This document shows, piece by piece, positions 7,437-16,900 of a DNA stretch of 64,000 nucleotides. The position numbers and the translations under genes are program-made. Numbering within the stretch: position 1 is the stretch's first letter; every line of letters begins with the position of its first letter. Below the pieces are notes generated by a model. That model was not told the DNA's origin. It was given only the letters and a program-made list of their open reading frames with translations, and made no database searches. Origin of the DNA: DASRBN01 sp035294305. GTDB taxonomy: Bacteria > Chloroflexota > Ktedonobacteria > Ktedonobacterales > Ktedonobacteraceae. Location: assembly GCA_035294305.1 (NCBI GenBank), contig DATGLD010000051.1, forward strand, positions 186,001 to 250,000, read 5' to 3'.

Positions 7437-9056
7437 ATGGCATCATCGACAGACCCGGCGATGAATAAGAACGCGCAGCCCGGCGAGACGGCGGCAGACC
7501 CAAATTATAAATGGAAAGTGCTGGTCTCGGTAGTCTTCGGCACCTTTATGGTGATTCTCGACTCCACAGCGGTCAATGTGGCGATACCGACGTTCGAGCG
7601 CGTCTTCAAGGCCCAGGTGGACCAGGTTGACGGGGTGCTGACAACTTATGTGCTGGCGCTGGGCATCGTTACCCCGCTCGCAGGCTACCTCTCGGAGCGT
7701 TTCGGCATCAAGCGCATGTATCTGACCTCGCTGGGACTGTTCGTCGCAGGTTCGATCCTTTGCGCGTTCTCACCCTCTTTGCCATTCCTGGTAGCGTTTC
7801 GCGCTCTGCAAGGACTCGGCGGTGGTATGCTGGGGCCGCTGGGCATCGCACTCCTGTTTGGCGCATTCGCGGAGAAGGAGCGCGGCCTGGCTTTCGGACT
7901 CTATGGCATTCCATTGATCGTCGCGCCTGCCAGCGGCCCCGTGCTTGGCGGCTACTTTGTGCAGTACCTGGACTGGCGCTACATCTTTTTCATCAATATT
8001 CCCGTCGGTATCGCGGGCATCATCCTGGGTGGTCTGTGGCTGCGCGAGCAGATTCGCGGCACCGAGGCGCGGCTCGACATTCCAGGCGTCATTCTCTCGA
8101 CCGTCAGCTTCGGCACGCTGCTCTATGCTATCCAGCGCGGCTCAAGCGACGGCTGGTCATCAGCACGCATTCTGACATTGTTGAGCATTGGCATCGCGGC
8201 CTTTGTGGTCTTTGTCATCGTCGAACTGCGCGTTAAGGACCCGCTGCTCGACCTGCGGCTCTTCCTGAAGCGCACCTTCGCTTTTGCTAATATTCTCGGC
8301 TGGGTGAGCGTCGTAGCACTCTTCGGGGCCGAATTCCTGCTACCGATCTACCTGCAAAGCCTGCGAGGTCAAACTCCTCTACAGGCCGGTCTACTGGTCT
8401 TGCCGCTCGCGCTCTCGGCTGGTGTTACCACGCCCATTGCCGGAGCCTTATACAATCGCATAGGGGGGCGCTGGCTGATTGCCGCCGGCAGCATTCTGCT
8501 CGCCATCAACACCTGGGAGTTTGCGCACCTGACGCTCGATACGAGCTTTACCGAGGTTATGTTCATCGTAGCGATTCGCGGCGTGGCCCTCGGACTGGTG
8601 CTGCAAACCACGCTGACTACAGCCCTTACGGGCCTGAAACCCGCGCAATTGCCGCGCGCCAGTTCCCTGCTGAACTCGACGCGCAACGTATTCCAGTCCT
8701 TTGGCATAGCTGTTCTCGGCACCATCCTGACCAACCAGTTCACCGCCTATCGCAACAACACGATTCGCGACCTGCACAATCCTACCACCTCGCCTGGTCA
8801 GCAGTTCCTGCACCTGGTACAGATACTACAGCAGCAGGGATTGCCGGCAGTCGCAGCCCAGGGCGCGGCAATGGGACAACTGCTCAGCCGCCTCGTTCCC
8901 CTGGACTTCATACAGGCGCTCAACGATGCCTACTACGTGACCTTCTGGCTCTCAGTGGCAACGATCCTACTGGCCTTCACCCTGCCGGGCAGGCCACGCC
9001 AGCAAAAAGTCAGCGACGAGAAAGGCGAAGCACCCATACCTATCGGGATTGAATAA
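7437..9056 (+). CDS. DHA2 (EmrB/QacA) family drug:proton antiporter
   Basis: 539 residues from the ATG at 7437 with AAAGGAG upstream; a TTG nine codons earlier is less likely. About 14 membrane helices are visible. The loop GYLSERFGIKRMYL matches MFS motif A, and APASGPVLGGYF matches the antiporter motif C. The N-terminal VILDSTAVNVAIPTF is the usual DHA2 helix 1 with its acidic residue. The family exports dyes, antiseptics and antibiotics using the proton gradient. Control by the upstream TetR protein is indicated by the 24-bp palindrome. Confidence 0.92.
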   Translation: MASSTDPAMNKNAQPGETAADPNYKWKVLVSVVFGTFMVILDSTAVNVAIPTFERVFKAQVDQVDGVLTTYVLALGIVTPLAGYLSERFGIKRMYLTSLGLFVAGSILCAFSPSLPFLVAFRALQGLGGGMLGPLGIALLFGAFAEKERGLAFGLYGIPLIVAPASGPVLGGYFVQYLDWRYIFFINIPVGIAGIILGGLWLREQIRGTEARLDIPGVILSTVSFGTLLYAIQRGSSDGWSSARILTLLSIGIAAFVVFVIVELRVKDPLLDLRLFLKRTFAFANILGWVSVVALFGAEFLLPIYLQSLRGQTPLQAGLLVLPLALSAGVTTPIAGALYNRIGGRWLIAAGSILLAINTWEFAHLTLDTSFTEVMFIVAIRGVALGLVLQTTLTTALTGLKPAQLPRASSLLNSTRNVFQSFGIAVLGTILTNQFTAYRNNTIRDLHNPTTSPGQQFLHLVQILQQQGLPAVAAQGAAMGQLLSRLVPLDFIQALNDAYYVTFWLSVATILLAFTLPGRPRQQKVSDEKGEAPIPIGIE

Positions 9057-9140
9057 TCGGCCCCTCCACGCGCACAAATATCTTTCCTGTGCTATAGTAG
9101 TGAGAAAAGCACGACCGCTTATTTTCACATTTGGAGAAAT

Positions 9141-10778
9141 ATGATGTCATTACTCACCCGCATGATTGGCGCGCTTGCCAAGCTTCCTCCTGCTGAAACA
9201 TATGATGTGAGGGTGGAACGCGATCTGGTGGTGCCGATGCCCGATGGCGTGGTGCTGCTGGCGGATCGCTACGTGCCGCGCGGCAGAGAGAATCCGCCGG
9301 TGATATTGGTGCGCTGCTGCTATGGGCGGCGCGGTTTTTTCGGACTGCTCTTTGGGCGCATATATGCCGAGCGTGGTTACCAGGTGGTGATTCAGAGCAC
9401 GCGCGGCACCTTCGGCTCGGGTGGGAAGTTTGAACCGTTTATCGTCGAACGCGACGATGGGCTGGCAACCGTGGCGTGGTTGAAGCAGCAGCCGTGGTTT
9501 TCGGGCGCGTTCGCGACCAACGGTCCCAGTTACCTGGGCCTGGTGCAGTGGGCTATTGCCCGTGATGCCGGGCCGGAGTTGAAGGCCATGGGCATCCAGG
9601 TCAGCACATCCGAGTTCCGCAGCCAGACCTACATGGGCGGCTCCTATGCCCTCGATACAACGCTGTCCTGGACGCATATGATGGCCAACCAGGAGCGCCC
9701 GGTGAGAGCGCTCCTGACGCAGCTTACCGCCAGGCGCATGCTGAAGCGGCTCTTTATGCACCTGCCACTGCGCGATCTCGATAAACTGGCCGATGGCGAG
9801 CATGCAACGTTCTTCCAGACCTGGCTTGAACAAAGGCCGGCGGATGACCCCTACTGGAAAGCGCAGGACTTCAGCGATACTGTCAAGGATGTTAAGGTTC
9901 CGATCAATATGGTCAGCGGCTGGTACGACATCTTCCTGCCGTGGACGCTGCGCGATTACGCGGTCTTGCGCGCCACCGGACAGCGGCCATATCTCACCAT
10001 CGGCCCCTGGTCGCACGCCTCAATCAGGCTGATGGGCGAGGGAGTGCGAGAATCGCTGGCATGGTTCCGCGCCTACCTGTATAATGACCGCCGCCACTTG
10101 CGCAAATCTCCGGTGCGCATCTTTGTCACCGGCGCTAATGAATGGCGCGACCTCGCGGACTGGCCACCAGCAGGCAGGCGACACGAACGCTGGCACTTGC
10201 AGCCTGGCGGAGGATTGGCTTCGGAAATTCCACCCGCGTCCGCGCCTGACCGCTATCGCTATGACCCCTCCGATCCTACGCCGGCGGTATCCGGGCCGGT
10301 ACTGGCGGGCAATGCTCTGCCCACGGACAACCGCGAGCTGGAGGCGAGGCCGGACGTGCTCACCTATACCGGCGCACCATTGGAAAACAATCTGGAAGTG
10401 ATCGGGCCGGTGCGGGTCGAATTGTTCGCCCGCTCCAGCCTCCAACACACCGACTTCTTTGCTCGCCTGTGTGATGTCGATGCGCAGGGGAAATCGCTCA
10501 ATGTCTGCGATGCGCTGCTGCGGGTCGAACCCGGCCAGCAACTGGTCACTGCCGACGGCTGCTGGCGGTTGAGCATCGACCTGTGGCCGACCGCGCACCG
10601 CTTCCGCCGCGGCCACCGCCTGCGCCTGCAAGTCTCAAGCGGCGCGCATCCACGCTACGCCAGGAACACTGGCAGCGGCGAGCCGCTAGCAACGGCGACG
10701 AAGCTGGTGGCCGCCGATCAAGAAATTTATCACGATCCCGATCACCCATCGAGCATCGAACTGCCGGTATGCGAATAG
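9141..10778 (+). CDS. CocE/NonD family alpha/beta hydrolase (X-Pro dipeptidyl-peptidase S15 type)
   Basis: 545 residues. The N-terminal alpha/beta hydrolase domain has the nucleophile motif GPSYLG with Ser130. The catalytic Asp is probably D263 in SGWYDIF and the His is H292 in GPWSHAS. The C-terminal part (about 330-545) is the jelly-roll domain of this family, with the typical GHRLRLQVSS strand. Members include cocaine esterase, beta-lactam acylases and X-Pro dipeptidyl-peptidase; the substrate here is unknown. No signal peptide is visible, so it is probably cytoplasmic. GGAGAAAT precedes the ATG. A hairpin follows the gene. Confidence 0.88.
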   Translation: MMSLLTRMIGALAKLPPAETYDVRVERDLVVPMPDGVVLLADRYVPRGRENPPVILVRCCYGRRGFFGLLFGRIYAERGYQVVIQSTRGTFGSGGKFEPFIVERDDGLATVAWLKQQPWFSGAFATNGPSYLGLVQWAIARDAGPELKAMGIQVSTSEFRSQTYMGGSYALDTTLSWTHMMANQERPVRALLTQLTARRMLKRLFMHLPLRDLDKLADGEHATFFQTWLEQRPADDPYWKAQDFSDTVKDVKVPINMVSGWYDIFLPWTLRDYAVLRATGQRPYLTIGPWSHASIRLMGEGVRESLAWFRAYLYNDRRHLRKSPVRIFVTGANEWRDLADWPPAGRRHERWHLQPGGGLASEIPPASAPDRYRYDPSDPTPAVSGPVLAGNALPTDNRELEARPDVLTYTGAPLENNLEVIGPVRVELFARSSLQHTDFFARLCDVDAQGKSLNVCDALLRVEPGQQLVTADGCWRLSIDLWPTAHRFRRGHRLRLQVSSGAHPRYARNTGSGEPLATATKLVAADQEIYHDPDHPSSIELPVCE

Positions 10779-10835
10779 ATTTTGGAATTTGACAAAAGTC
10801 ATTTGCTCAACTCCATCATCAAAACTCCAAAAAAC

Positions 10836-10870
10836 TGGCCCTGGATAAGGTGAGCATCCATCCAGGGCCA
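10836..10870. terminator. Bidirectional hairpin between convergent genes
   Basis: Eleven-bp stem TGGCCCTGGAT / ATCCAGGGCCA with a 13-base loop, between the hydrolase stop and the leftward cupredoxin stop. Confidence 0.7.
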
Positions 10871-10907
10871 ATCAGTACAGGTAGGGCCTGCACTTACACT
10901 ACACTTG

Positions 10908-11342
10908 TCAACTCACGATAATGGTTGCCTTCATGAATGGGTGGATATTGCAATGGTAGGTAAACGTGCCTTTCATAGTAAACTTGAAGCTGAACTTGCC
11001 TCCCGGTGAGATGATCCCGCTATCCCACACTCCCGAATCGCTCGTGGAGGTGTGCGATACCATCGTCAGGTTCTTCCAGGTCACGGTCGTGCCAACACTG
11101 ATCTTCAGCGTCGTGGGGCTGAAGGTGAAGGTGCCGTTTTTGGTAATGATCTTGACGGTTTTCTTGTGCTTGGCATCGGGCACAGCAGACGCTGCGGAGT
11201 GTGCCTGCTGGCTGGCTCCCTTACTTGCCGCCAATGCCAGCGATGCGCTAGAAACTACAAACGACATTACAAGGGTCAAAACTAGCAGGAATACCCCCAT
11301 TCCACCCAGAGCGAATTTCAATCGCTGTGTCGCCATCGTCAT
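10908..11342 (-). CDS. Exported cupredoxin (plastocyanin-like copper protein)
   Basis: 144 residues from the ATG at 11342, which has GGAGG upstream; two earlier starts lack a site. An N-terminal hydrophobic segment (about 11-38) is a signal peptide or anchor. A Lys/Ala-rich linker leads to a cupredoxin domain of about 85 residues. The type-1 copper ligands are visible as H97 (VSHTSTS) and C131, H134, M137 in YHCNIHPFM. It probably carries single electrons outside the membrane. It lies 99 bases downstream of a second cupredoxin on the same strand. Confidence 0.85.
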   Translation of the reverse strand: MTMATQRLKFALGGMGVFLLVLTLVMSFVVSSASLALAASKGASQQAHSAASAVPDAKHKKTVKIITKNGTFTFSPTTLKISVGTTVTWKNLTMVSHTSTSDSGVWDSGIISPGGKFSFKFTMKGTFTYHCNIHPFMKATIIVS

Positions 11343-11441
11343 AAGATATGCCTCCATTCTTTGGAAATACTGGTACACCATCATTAATGTACCTCAACAA
11401 TAAGTACGTGGCTGGTTACACTTCTGATACCTCGCGCCAAC

Positions 11442-12068
11442 CTACGTCACAATGACCTTTCCCGTCATATAGAGATGAATCATGCAGTGGTAGGCATAGG
11501 TGCCTGCCGACGTAAACTGAAAACTGTAGGATTGGCCAGGATTAATGAACTGGCTATTAAGAGGACCTCCCGTCACGGTATGTGGCGCCTGGGTGTTATT
11601 GACCCAGGTCACAATGGTTCCAGGAGCAACGCTGATTGTCGCCGGGCTAAAGGCAAAGTTGCCATTTTTAAGCGTGATGATCGTGACCGTCACCTTCGGC
11701 GGCGGTGTAGGTGTTGGAGATGGCTTAGGCGTTGGAGTAGGCGTTGGTCTGGGCCGGGGTGTCGGCGTCGGCGTCGGACGCGGCGGTGTTGTGGCCGTCG
11801 GCGTTGGTTGCGCCCTGGTGGGGGCGGGCGTGGGACTGGATTGAGATGAGGTTGTGGGAGATGGTGTAGGAGTCGAGCCTGCGCTGGTTGGAGTGTTAGT
11901 AGGGGCAATCACAATCGATGTGTTTGTTGGAGTGGGTGTTGGATTGCTGTTCGTGCTGCTGCCACCCCCACAGGCGGCGACGAGCGTCAGGATAGCCAGC
12001 CCCAGCAGGCAGAACCAGGCCAGCCTCGCGCGACGTGACGGTACCGGGAAGACGCGTTTCGGAATCAT
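11442..12068 (-). CDS. Cupredoxin lipoprotein with Thr/Pro tether
   Basis: 208 residues from the ATG at 12068 with AGGGGGA upstream. The N-terminus carries a lipoprotein signal ending in LVAAC, so the mature chain is probably lipid-anchored. About 85 residues of low-complexity Thr-Pro repeats follow, then a cupredoxin domain with copper ligands H163, C195, H198 and M201. The long tether would hold the copper domain away from the membrane. It and the next cupredoxin share the C-x2-H-x2-M ligand spacing and may exchange electrons. The TP-rich DNA makes long false frames on the other strand. Confidence 0.85.
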   Translation of the reverse strand: MIPKRVFPVPSRRARLAWFCLLGLAILTLVAACGGGSSTNSNPTPTPTNTSIVIAPTNTPTSAGSTPTPSPTTSSQSSPTPAPTRAQPTPTATTPPRPTPTPTPRPRPTPTPTPKPSPTPTPPPKVTVTIITLKNGNFAFSPATISVAPGTIVTWVNNTQAPHTVTGGPLNSQFINPGQSYSFQFTSAGTYAYHCMIHLYMTGKVIVT

Positions 12069-12189
12069 GGTTTCCCCCTTTTCCTGGGCCTTCTTGAGTA
12101 ACGATACGCATAAACTCAATGAGGCTCCATCTGAAGAGATATACGGGAGGGGGTTACGCCATAGTGGGCAAGCGTCGTGAATCCCCTGG

Positions 12190-12212
12190 AGGGCGACCAC
12201 AAGGGGTACGCC
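12190..12212 (+). repeat. REP-like hairpin, GGGCGACCACAAGGGGTACGCC type
   Basis: A short, imperfectly palindromic intergenic repeat. Related copies lie at 13074-13096 (opposite orientation) and 49864-49883. Confidence 0.5.
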
Positions 12213-12245
12213 ACTCCTCGCTCATGCCAAAAGCGTCGAGGAATA

Positions 12246-13028
12246 TTAGCCGCGCAGTTTTAAGTACGCCAGCCGCAGCCCCTCCAGGGGTAAATATTGA
12301 TTCACGTATTGGATTTCGGGAATGATGGGGGACATCAACTGCGCCAGGCCGCCGTGCGCAATGACCTTGACCTCGTGTTCGTCTGTCACGTCCGGTATCT
12401 CTTTACGCAGGCGGCTGATCAGGCCTTGCACGAGTCCCACATGCCCATAGATAATGCCCGACTGCATGTTCTCGATTGTATTCTTGCCAAGGGCAGAACG
12501 GGGCGGCGTCAAATCCACGCGGAACAGGCGCGAGGCCGCGCTGCTCAGCGCCTCGGCTGAAATGACCAGGCCGGGCGCAATCGATCCGCCCAGGAAATCT
12601 CCCTCGCGCGAGATCACGTCGAAGGTGGTGGCCGTGCTGAACGCGATAATGATAGCAGGACCGCCGTAGAGGTGGTGCGCCGCCAGCGAGGTCACGATGC
12701 GGTCGGAGCCAATCTCCCACGGGTTATCGACCAGCAGCTTCATGCCCAGGTCTACGCTATGATCGAGGACGATGGCCTCCTTCTGGCAATAGGTGAGGGC
12801 CAGTTCCTGGAAGACTGGCGTCAGAGGAGGCACAACGCTGGATAGAATGATGTCATCGATATCGGCAAAAGAGTACCCGGCATAGCGCGCCAGGTCGTTC
12901 AAAACCATCGCATATTCGTCGGTGGTGCGCTGGCGGGCCGTAGAAACCACCCAGCGATTTTTCAGCGCTGTACTGTTGTACAGGCCAAACTTGATATTGG
13001 TATTACTGATATCGATGGCAAGTAACAT
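12246..13028 (-). CDS. coaX: Type III pantothenate kinase-like protein with altered motifs
   Basis: 260 residues from the ATG at 13028, preceded by AGAGGTG. The ASKHA-fold architecture and order of motifs are those of CoaX, which phosphorylates pantothenate in the first step of CoA synthesis. The motifs deviate: DISNTN replaces DIGNTN (residues 6-11), IGSDR replaces GADR (107-110), and AFSTATT replaces DFGTATT (129-135). The first Asp (D6) and the GADR Asp (D109) remain, but the DFGTATT Asp is Ala. GGSIAPGL is normal. It may still be the cell's pantothenate kinase or a diverged paralog; no other CoA gene is in view. Confidence 0.75.
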   Translation of the reverse strand: MLLAIDISNTNIKFGLYNSTALKNRWVVSTARQRTTDEYAMVLNDLARYAGYSFADIDDIILSSVVPPLTPVFQELALTYCQKEAIVLDHSVDLGMKLLVDNPWEIGSDRIVTSLAAHHLYGGPAIIIAFSTATTFDVISREGDFLGGSIAPGLVISAEALSSAASRLFRVDLTPPRSALGKNTIENMQSGIIYGHVGLVQGLISRLRKEIPDVTDEHEVKVIAHGGLAQLMSPIIPEIQYVNQYLPLEGLRLAYLKLRG

Positions 13029-13073
13029 TGAGCGCACCTCTATTCTCTGTGGCTAAGCTAGCCGTATAGGGTA

Positions 13074-13096
13074 GGAGCACCCCCTGCGGTCGCCCT
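13074..13096 (-). repeat. REP-like hairpin, second copy
   Basis: Read on the minus strand it is AGGGCGACCGCAGGGGGTGCTCC, matching the copies at 12190 and 49864 with a few changes. It lies in the 88-base gap between the 13117 gene and coaX. Confidence 0.5.
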
Positions 13097-13116
13097 GGTT
13101 CTCCCCATTCACTTGA

Positions 13117-13797
13117 TCAGGCTAATTGCTGCACGCTGGCCGCGTATTGCTTCAAAAGAGCGGCAATGATGTAAGGGTCGCCGTAGGCTGCATCGGTGAC
13201 GACGATCACTTCGCTCTGATTGCGATCGTCGACGAACGCCAGTGTAGTGGGAGTGCGCATGCGCTTGCGACGCGCGCCTTCGGCGCCCGGGGCAACGTTG
13301 CGCCGGCCAAAAAACATGCTGCCCAGTTGCTCGCCAAAACCGGGCATCTCGCGAATCGGATTACCTGTGTTTGTGCGTTCCGGCTGTGGTGGACGGCCGC
13401 CCCGCGCCGTGACGTGTCGCACATACATGAGCGGCACATGAATGATCGTGGAGCCTTCCTGCTTGACGAAATCTTCGGGCGTAATCACGATTATATGCTT
13501 ATCGGCCTGGCTCAAGCGGCGCGCATCCACAATAATGGCCCAGATGCTGCCCAGGCCGACATACAGCATGATTCCCAGCAGTATTGTGGTGACGATGGCA
13601 GCGGCTGTGCCTTGCTGGTAATTATGCGGAATGGTGAGTGAGGCGATGATCGCGAAAAGACCCAGCCCGACAATGACACCAAAAATCCAGCCCAGGATGC
13701 CTACCGCCACTTTCCTGCGCAGCAACGGGAAGGCGATCCAGCCATGGGGCATATCACCGCCGGTTTTGATCCTATCCAGTATCTCCGTTGATTCCAT
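13117..13797 (-). CDS. Two-helix membrane protein of unknown function
   Basis: 226 residues. Two hydrophobic helices (about 30-55 and 66-90) are followed by a soluble region of about 135 residues containing a basic, glycine-rich loop. The soluble part has alternating strands (HIIVITPEDFVKQEG, IIHVPLMYVRHV, TTLAFVDD, SEVIVVTDA) that recall a PH-like bacterial domain, but I do not recognise the family with confidence. It lies just upstream of the CoaX-like gene on the same strand and may be co-transcribed. Confidence 0.6.
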   Translation of the reverse strand: MESTEILDRIKTGGDMPHGWIAFPLLRRKVAVGILGWIFGVIVGLGLFAIIASLTIPHNYQQGTAAAIVTTILLGIMLYVGLGSIWAIIVDARRLSQADKHIIVITPEDFVKQEGSTIIHVPLMYVRHVTARGGRPPQPERTNTGNPIREMPGFGEQLGSMFFGRRNVAPGAEGARRKRMRTPTTLAFVDDRNQSEVIVVTDAAYGDPYIIAALLKQYAASVQQLA

Positions 13798-13987
13798 AGA
13801 GTTCGCTCCATTTCTGAATGGGAAGAGTCCTGTATATAGATTATATCAGACATAATACGTGTTGAGCGCAAGAGGTTTCTCATATTTACTTGCAAACACC
13901 TTGCTGCGCTATCAAACCCAGGGATGTTCAGCACCGGGATAGCGTGGTAAAATACACGCGTGTTCAGAATTATCGTGTGGGGAGCTT

Positions 13988-16900
13988 ATGAACGAACGTA
14001 TGCAGGATGAGGCAGCGAAGGCGATAGAAGCGGCCCATAAGCTGCTCTCGGACTTCAGGGCAGCACACCCAGGTTGGCAAGACGATAAAACGCCGGTGGA
14101 TGAACTCGCCTCCTGGCTCGAACTGGAGGTCGCGACATTTCATCCTGATGACTATCCACAGGGGACCTACGGTTTTTTTGAGGCGGGTGAGAAAATGATC
14201 TGGCTCTGCCGCGGCCTGCCTGAAACGTTCCGGCGCTTCACCCTGGCACATGAACTGGGCCATGCTGTGCTGCATCACGCGGATGGCCGCACAACTTATC
14301 CCCGCTCAATCGCACCCGCTACTCCTTTTGATTCTATTGACGCGAAAAACGTGGAGGGAAAGACATGCCAGGAGCCAGACATACGTGAGGAAGTGACCCC
14401 ACTGACTTTCCAGCAGCAGGCGGAAGAACTGCTCGGTGCAGGCGTGGCATACGACCCCCGCAGCCAGCGCGAACTGGTCGCCAACCTCTTCGCCGCCGAA
14501 TTATTGATGCCGCTCGAACGGGTTCGCGCGCTCTACCTGTCGTCGCATATTCCTGCTAAGGAGCTCACCACCATCTTCAACGTTTCTCAAGCGGCCATGC
14601 TCAACCGCCTGGCAGGATTAGTGGGGGAGCAGCCAGAACAATTCACAACGGACCGCGGCAGTCGTCCTGATATGCCAAAAAAACAGTACGATGAGTTCCA
14701 GCGGGCCGCTATCGAAGCGCCGGCGCCCGCGTTGATCGTAGCCGGGCCGGGCAGCGGCAAAACCAGCACGCTGATCGGGCGCGCCGATTACCTGATCCAC
14801 GAACTGGGCGTCCAACCAGGGCGCATTCTGGCCCTGACCTTTTCGCGCAAGGCCGCAGGGGAGATGCAGGAACGTTTGCAGGGAATACTGGATGCGGTCA
14901 GCATCCCGCCGACCGTCAGCACATTTCACGCTTTTTGCGCCGAGCTACTGCGCACCTATGGTCATCTCGTGGGGCTGCGCCAGGATTTCACCTTCGTGGA
15001 TGATGTCGAAGGATATTTCTTGCTGCGCCGGTTGGCGGCGGAACTGCCGCTGCGCCACTACCAGAATCTGGCCGCACCAACGATGTATTTCCCCGCCATT
15101 TTAGGGGCCATCTCGCGCGCCAAAGACGAACTGGTCACACCCGCACACTACAAAAAGCTGGCCGGAGATATGCTGGCCCAGGCGCGCAATGAGGAAGAGG
15201 TGCAGGCAGCTGAGAAGGCGCTCGAGATCGCTGAAATCTACGCGCTCTATCAACAGCGCCTGGAGCAACAGGGTGATACCGATTTCGGCGGCCTGGTCAT
15301 GCTGGCGGTGCAGCTTTTACAGGAGCATCCCGAGGTATGTAGCGAGTTGCAGCAGAAGTACCAGCACATCCTCGTTGACGAGTTCCAGGATATCAATCGC
15401 GCCAGCGGTGTGCTCTTGCGTTTGCTGGCGGGCGAGCGGAGAAATGCCTGGGTGGTCGGAGATGCGAACCAGGCGATATATGGCTTCCGCGGCGCTTCAC
15501 CGGCCAATATTGCCAACTTTAAGGACGATTATCCGGATGCCGTCATCCTGCCGCTCAGCCGCAATTATCGCTCGCGCCCGGATATTGTCAGCCTGGCGCA
15601 GACTTTCCGGCGCGAACTGCTGGAATCAGGAACGGATGCCGGTGAATTGGGAAGCGTGCAAACGGCCCGTTCAGACCTGCCCGGCACGTATGTAACGCTG
15701 GCAGTGGCGGCGAATGAGACCTGCGAACTGAACGGATTAGTCGACGATATCCGTCACAAGCATGCCCAGGGCTACAGCTTCCGCGATATCGTGGTGCTGT
15801 GCCGCACGAGAGCGCAGGCGCGCAAGGTCACGCAGGCGCTGGCAACGGCGGAGCTGCCCGTGAGCGAACGCGGCGGCTTACTGGAGCAGGAACACATCAA
15901 AAACCTGCTTTCCATTGTGATGTTATTGGCCGACAGCAGCGGCATGGGCATCTTGCGGGCCGCTCGCCAGCCCGACCATCCATTGAGCCAGGATGATATC
16001 GAGGCCCTGCTGCTGGCAGCACGCGAACAAAAATGCGACCTGATCGACCTGCTTTTGCGCGGCGAGGCTCCAATCGCCATGAGCGCGCAAGGCGGCCGCT
16101 CGCTGGCGCGCCTGTCCTCGATTTTAAATGTGCTGCGCTTTAACACCAGCGTGTGGGCGTTGCTGGCCAGCTATCTCTTACTCGAAACCTCACTGGTGCG
16201 CGACCTGCTCTCTACCCCGGACCATCCCCAGGCCAGCGCTCTCCTGGCGGATTATGACGGCCTGCTGCAACTCGCCCGCTATTATGATCAGCAACAGCAA
16301 ACGCTGCGCGCTCAGGATGCCCTTGCACGCGGCGAAGATACCCCCCAGCCACCTCCTTTAAAGGAACTGGCCAGCGGCTTCCTGGATTACCTGAGCGTGC
16401 TGCTTGCGCTGCGTCAGGATGGCGGAAACCGGCGCGACGGCGCTGAAAACGGCAACGAGCCGCTGCCTGACGTCATTCGCGTGATGACCGTGCATGCCAG
16501 CAAGGGCCTCGAATTTCCGATTGTATACCTGCCTTTCCTGGTATCACGCCGCTTTCCTATGCAGAAACGCGCCCAGACCGCGCCACCGCCGCATGCTATG
16601 CTGCCGCCTGAATGTGAAGGCGACGCCGCGCACGAAAGCGGAGAGGCCTGCCTCTTCTACGTCGCAACAACGCGCGCCCGCGATCACCTCGTCCTGAGCT
16701 ACGGCGAACGCTACGGCAAAATGAACTACAAGCGCTCGCCGTATATCGATGTGCTCATCAGGGGCCTGCCGGAGGAGCGCATCACGCGCCTGCTGTGGCA
16801 GAATGAGTCTCCCAGACAATCCCCGCTCCTGCCGGACGTCTCTTCGCAGCCCAGCGAGAGCTTTATCGCGGCCTTGCAGCCGGAAATGCTCAGTGTTACC

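Noticed and set aside
11545..11844. Gly/Val-rich rightward frame of 99 codons
   Set aside because: It is the antisense of the Thr-Pro tether of the cupredoxin lipoprotein.
12485..12495. TGCCAAGGG match to the 3' end of tRNA-Phe as a possible att site
   Set aside because: Nine matching bases inside the coaX coding region, 20 kb from the integrase, are explained by chance.
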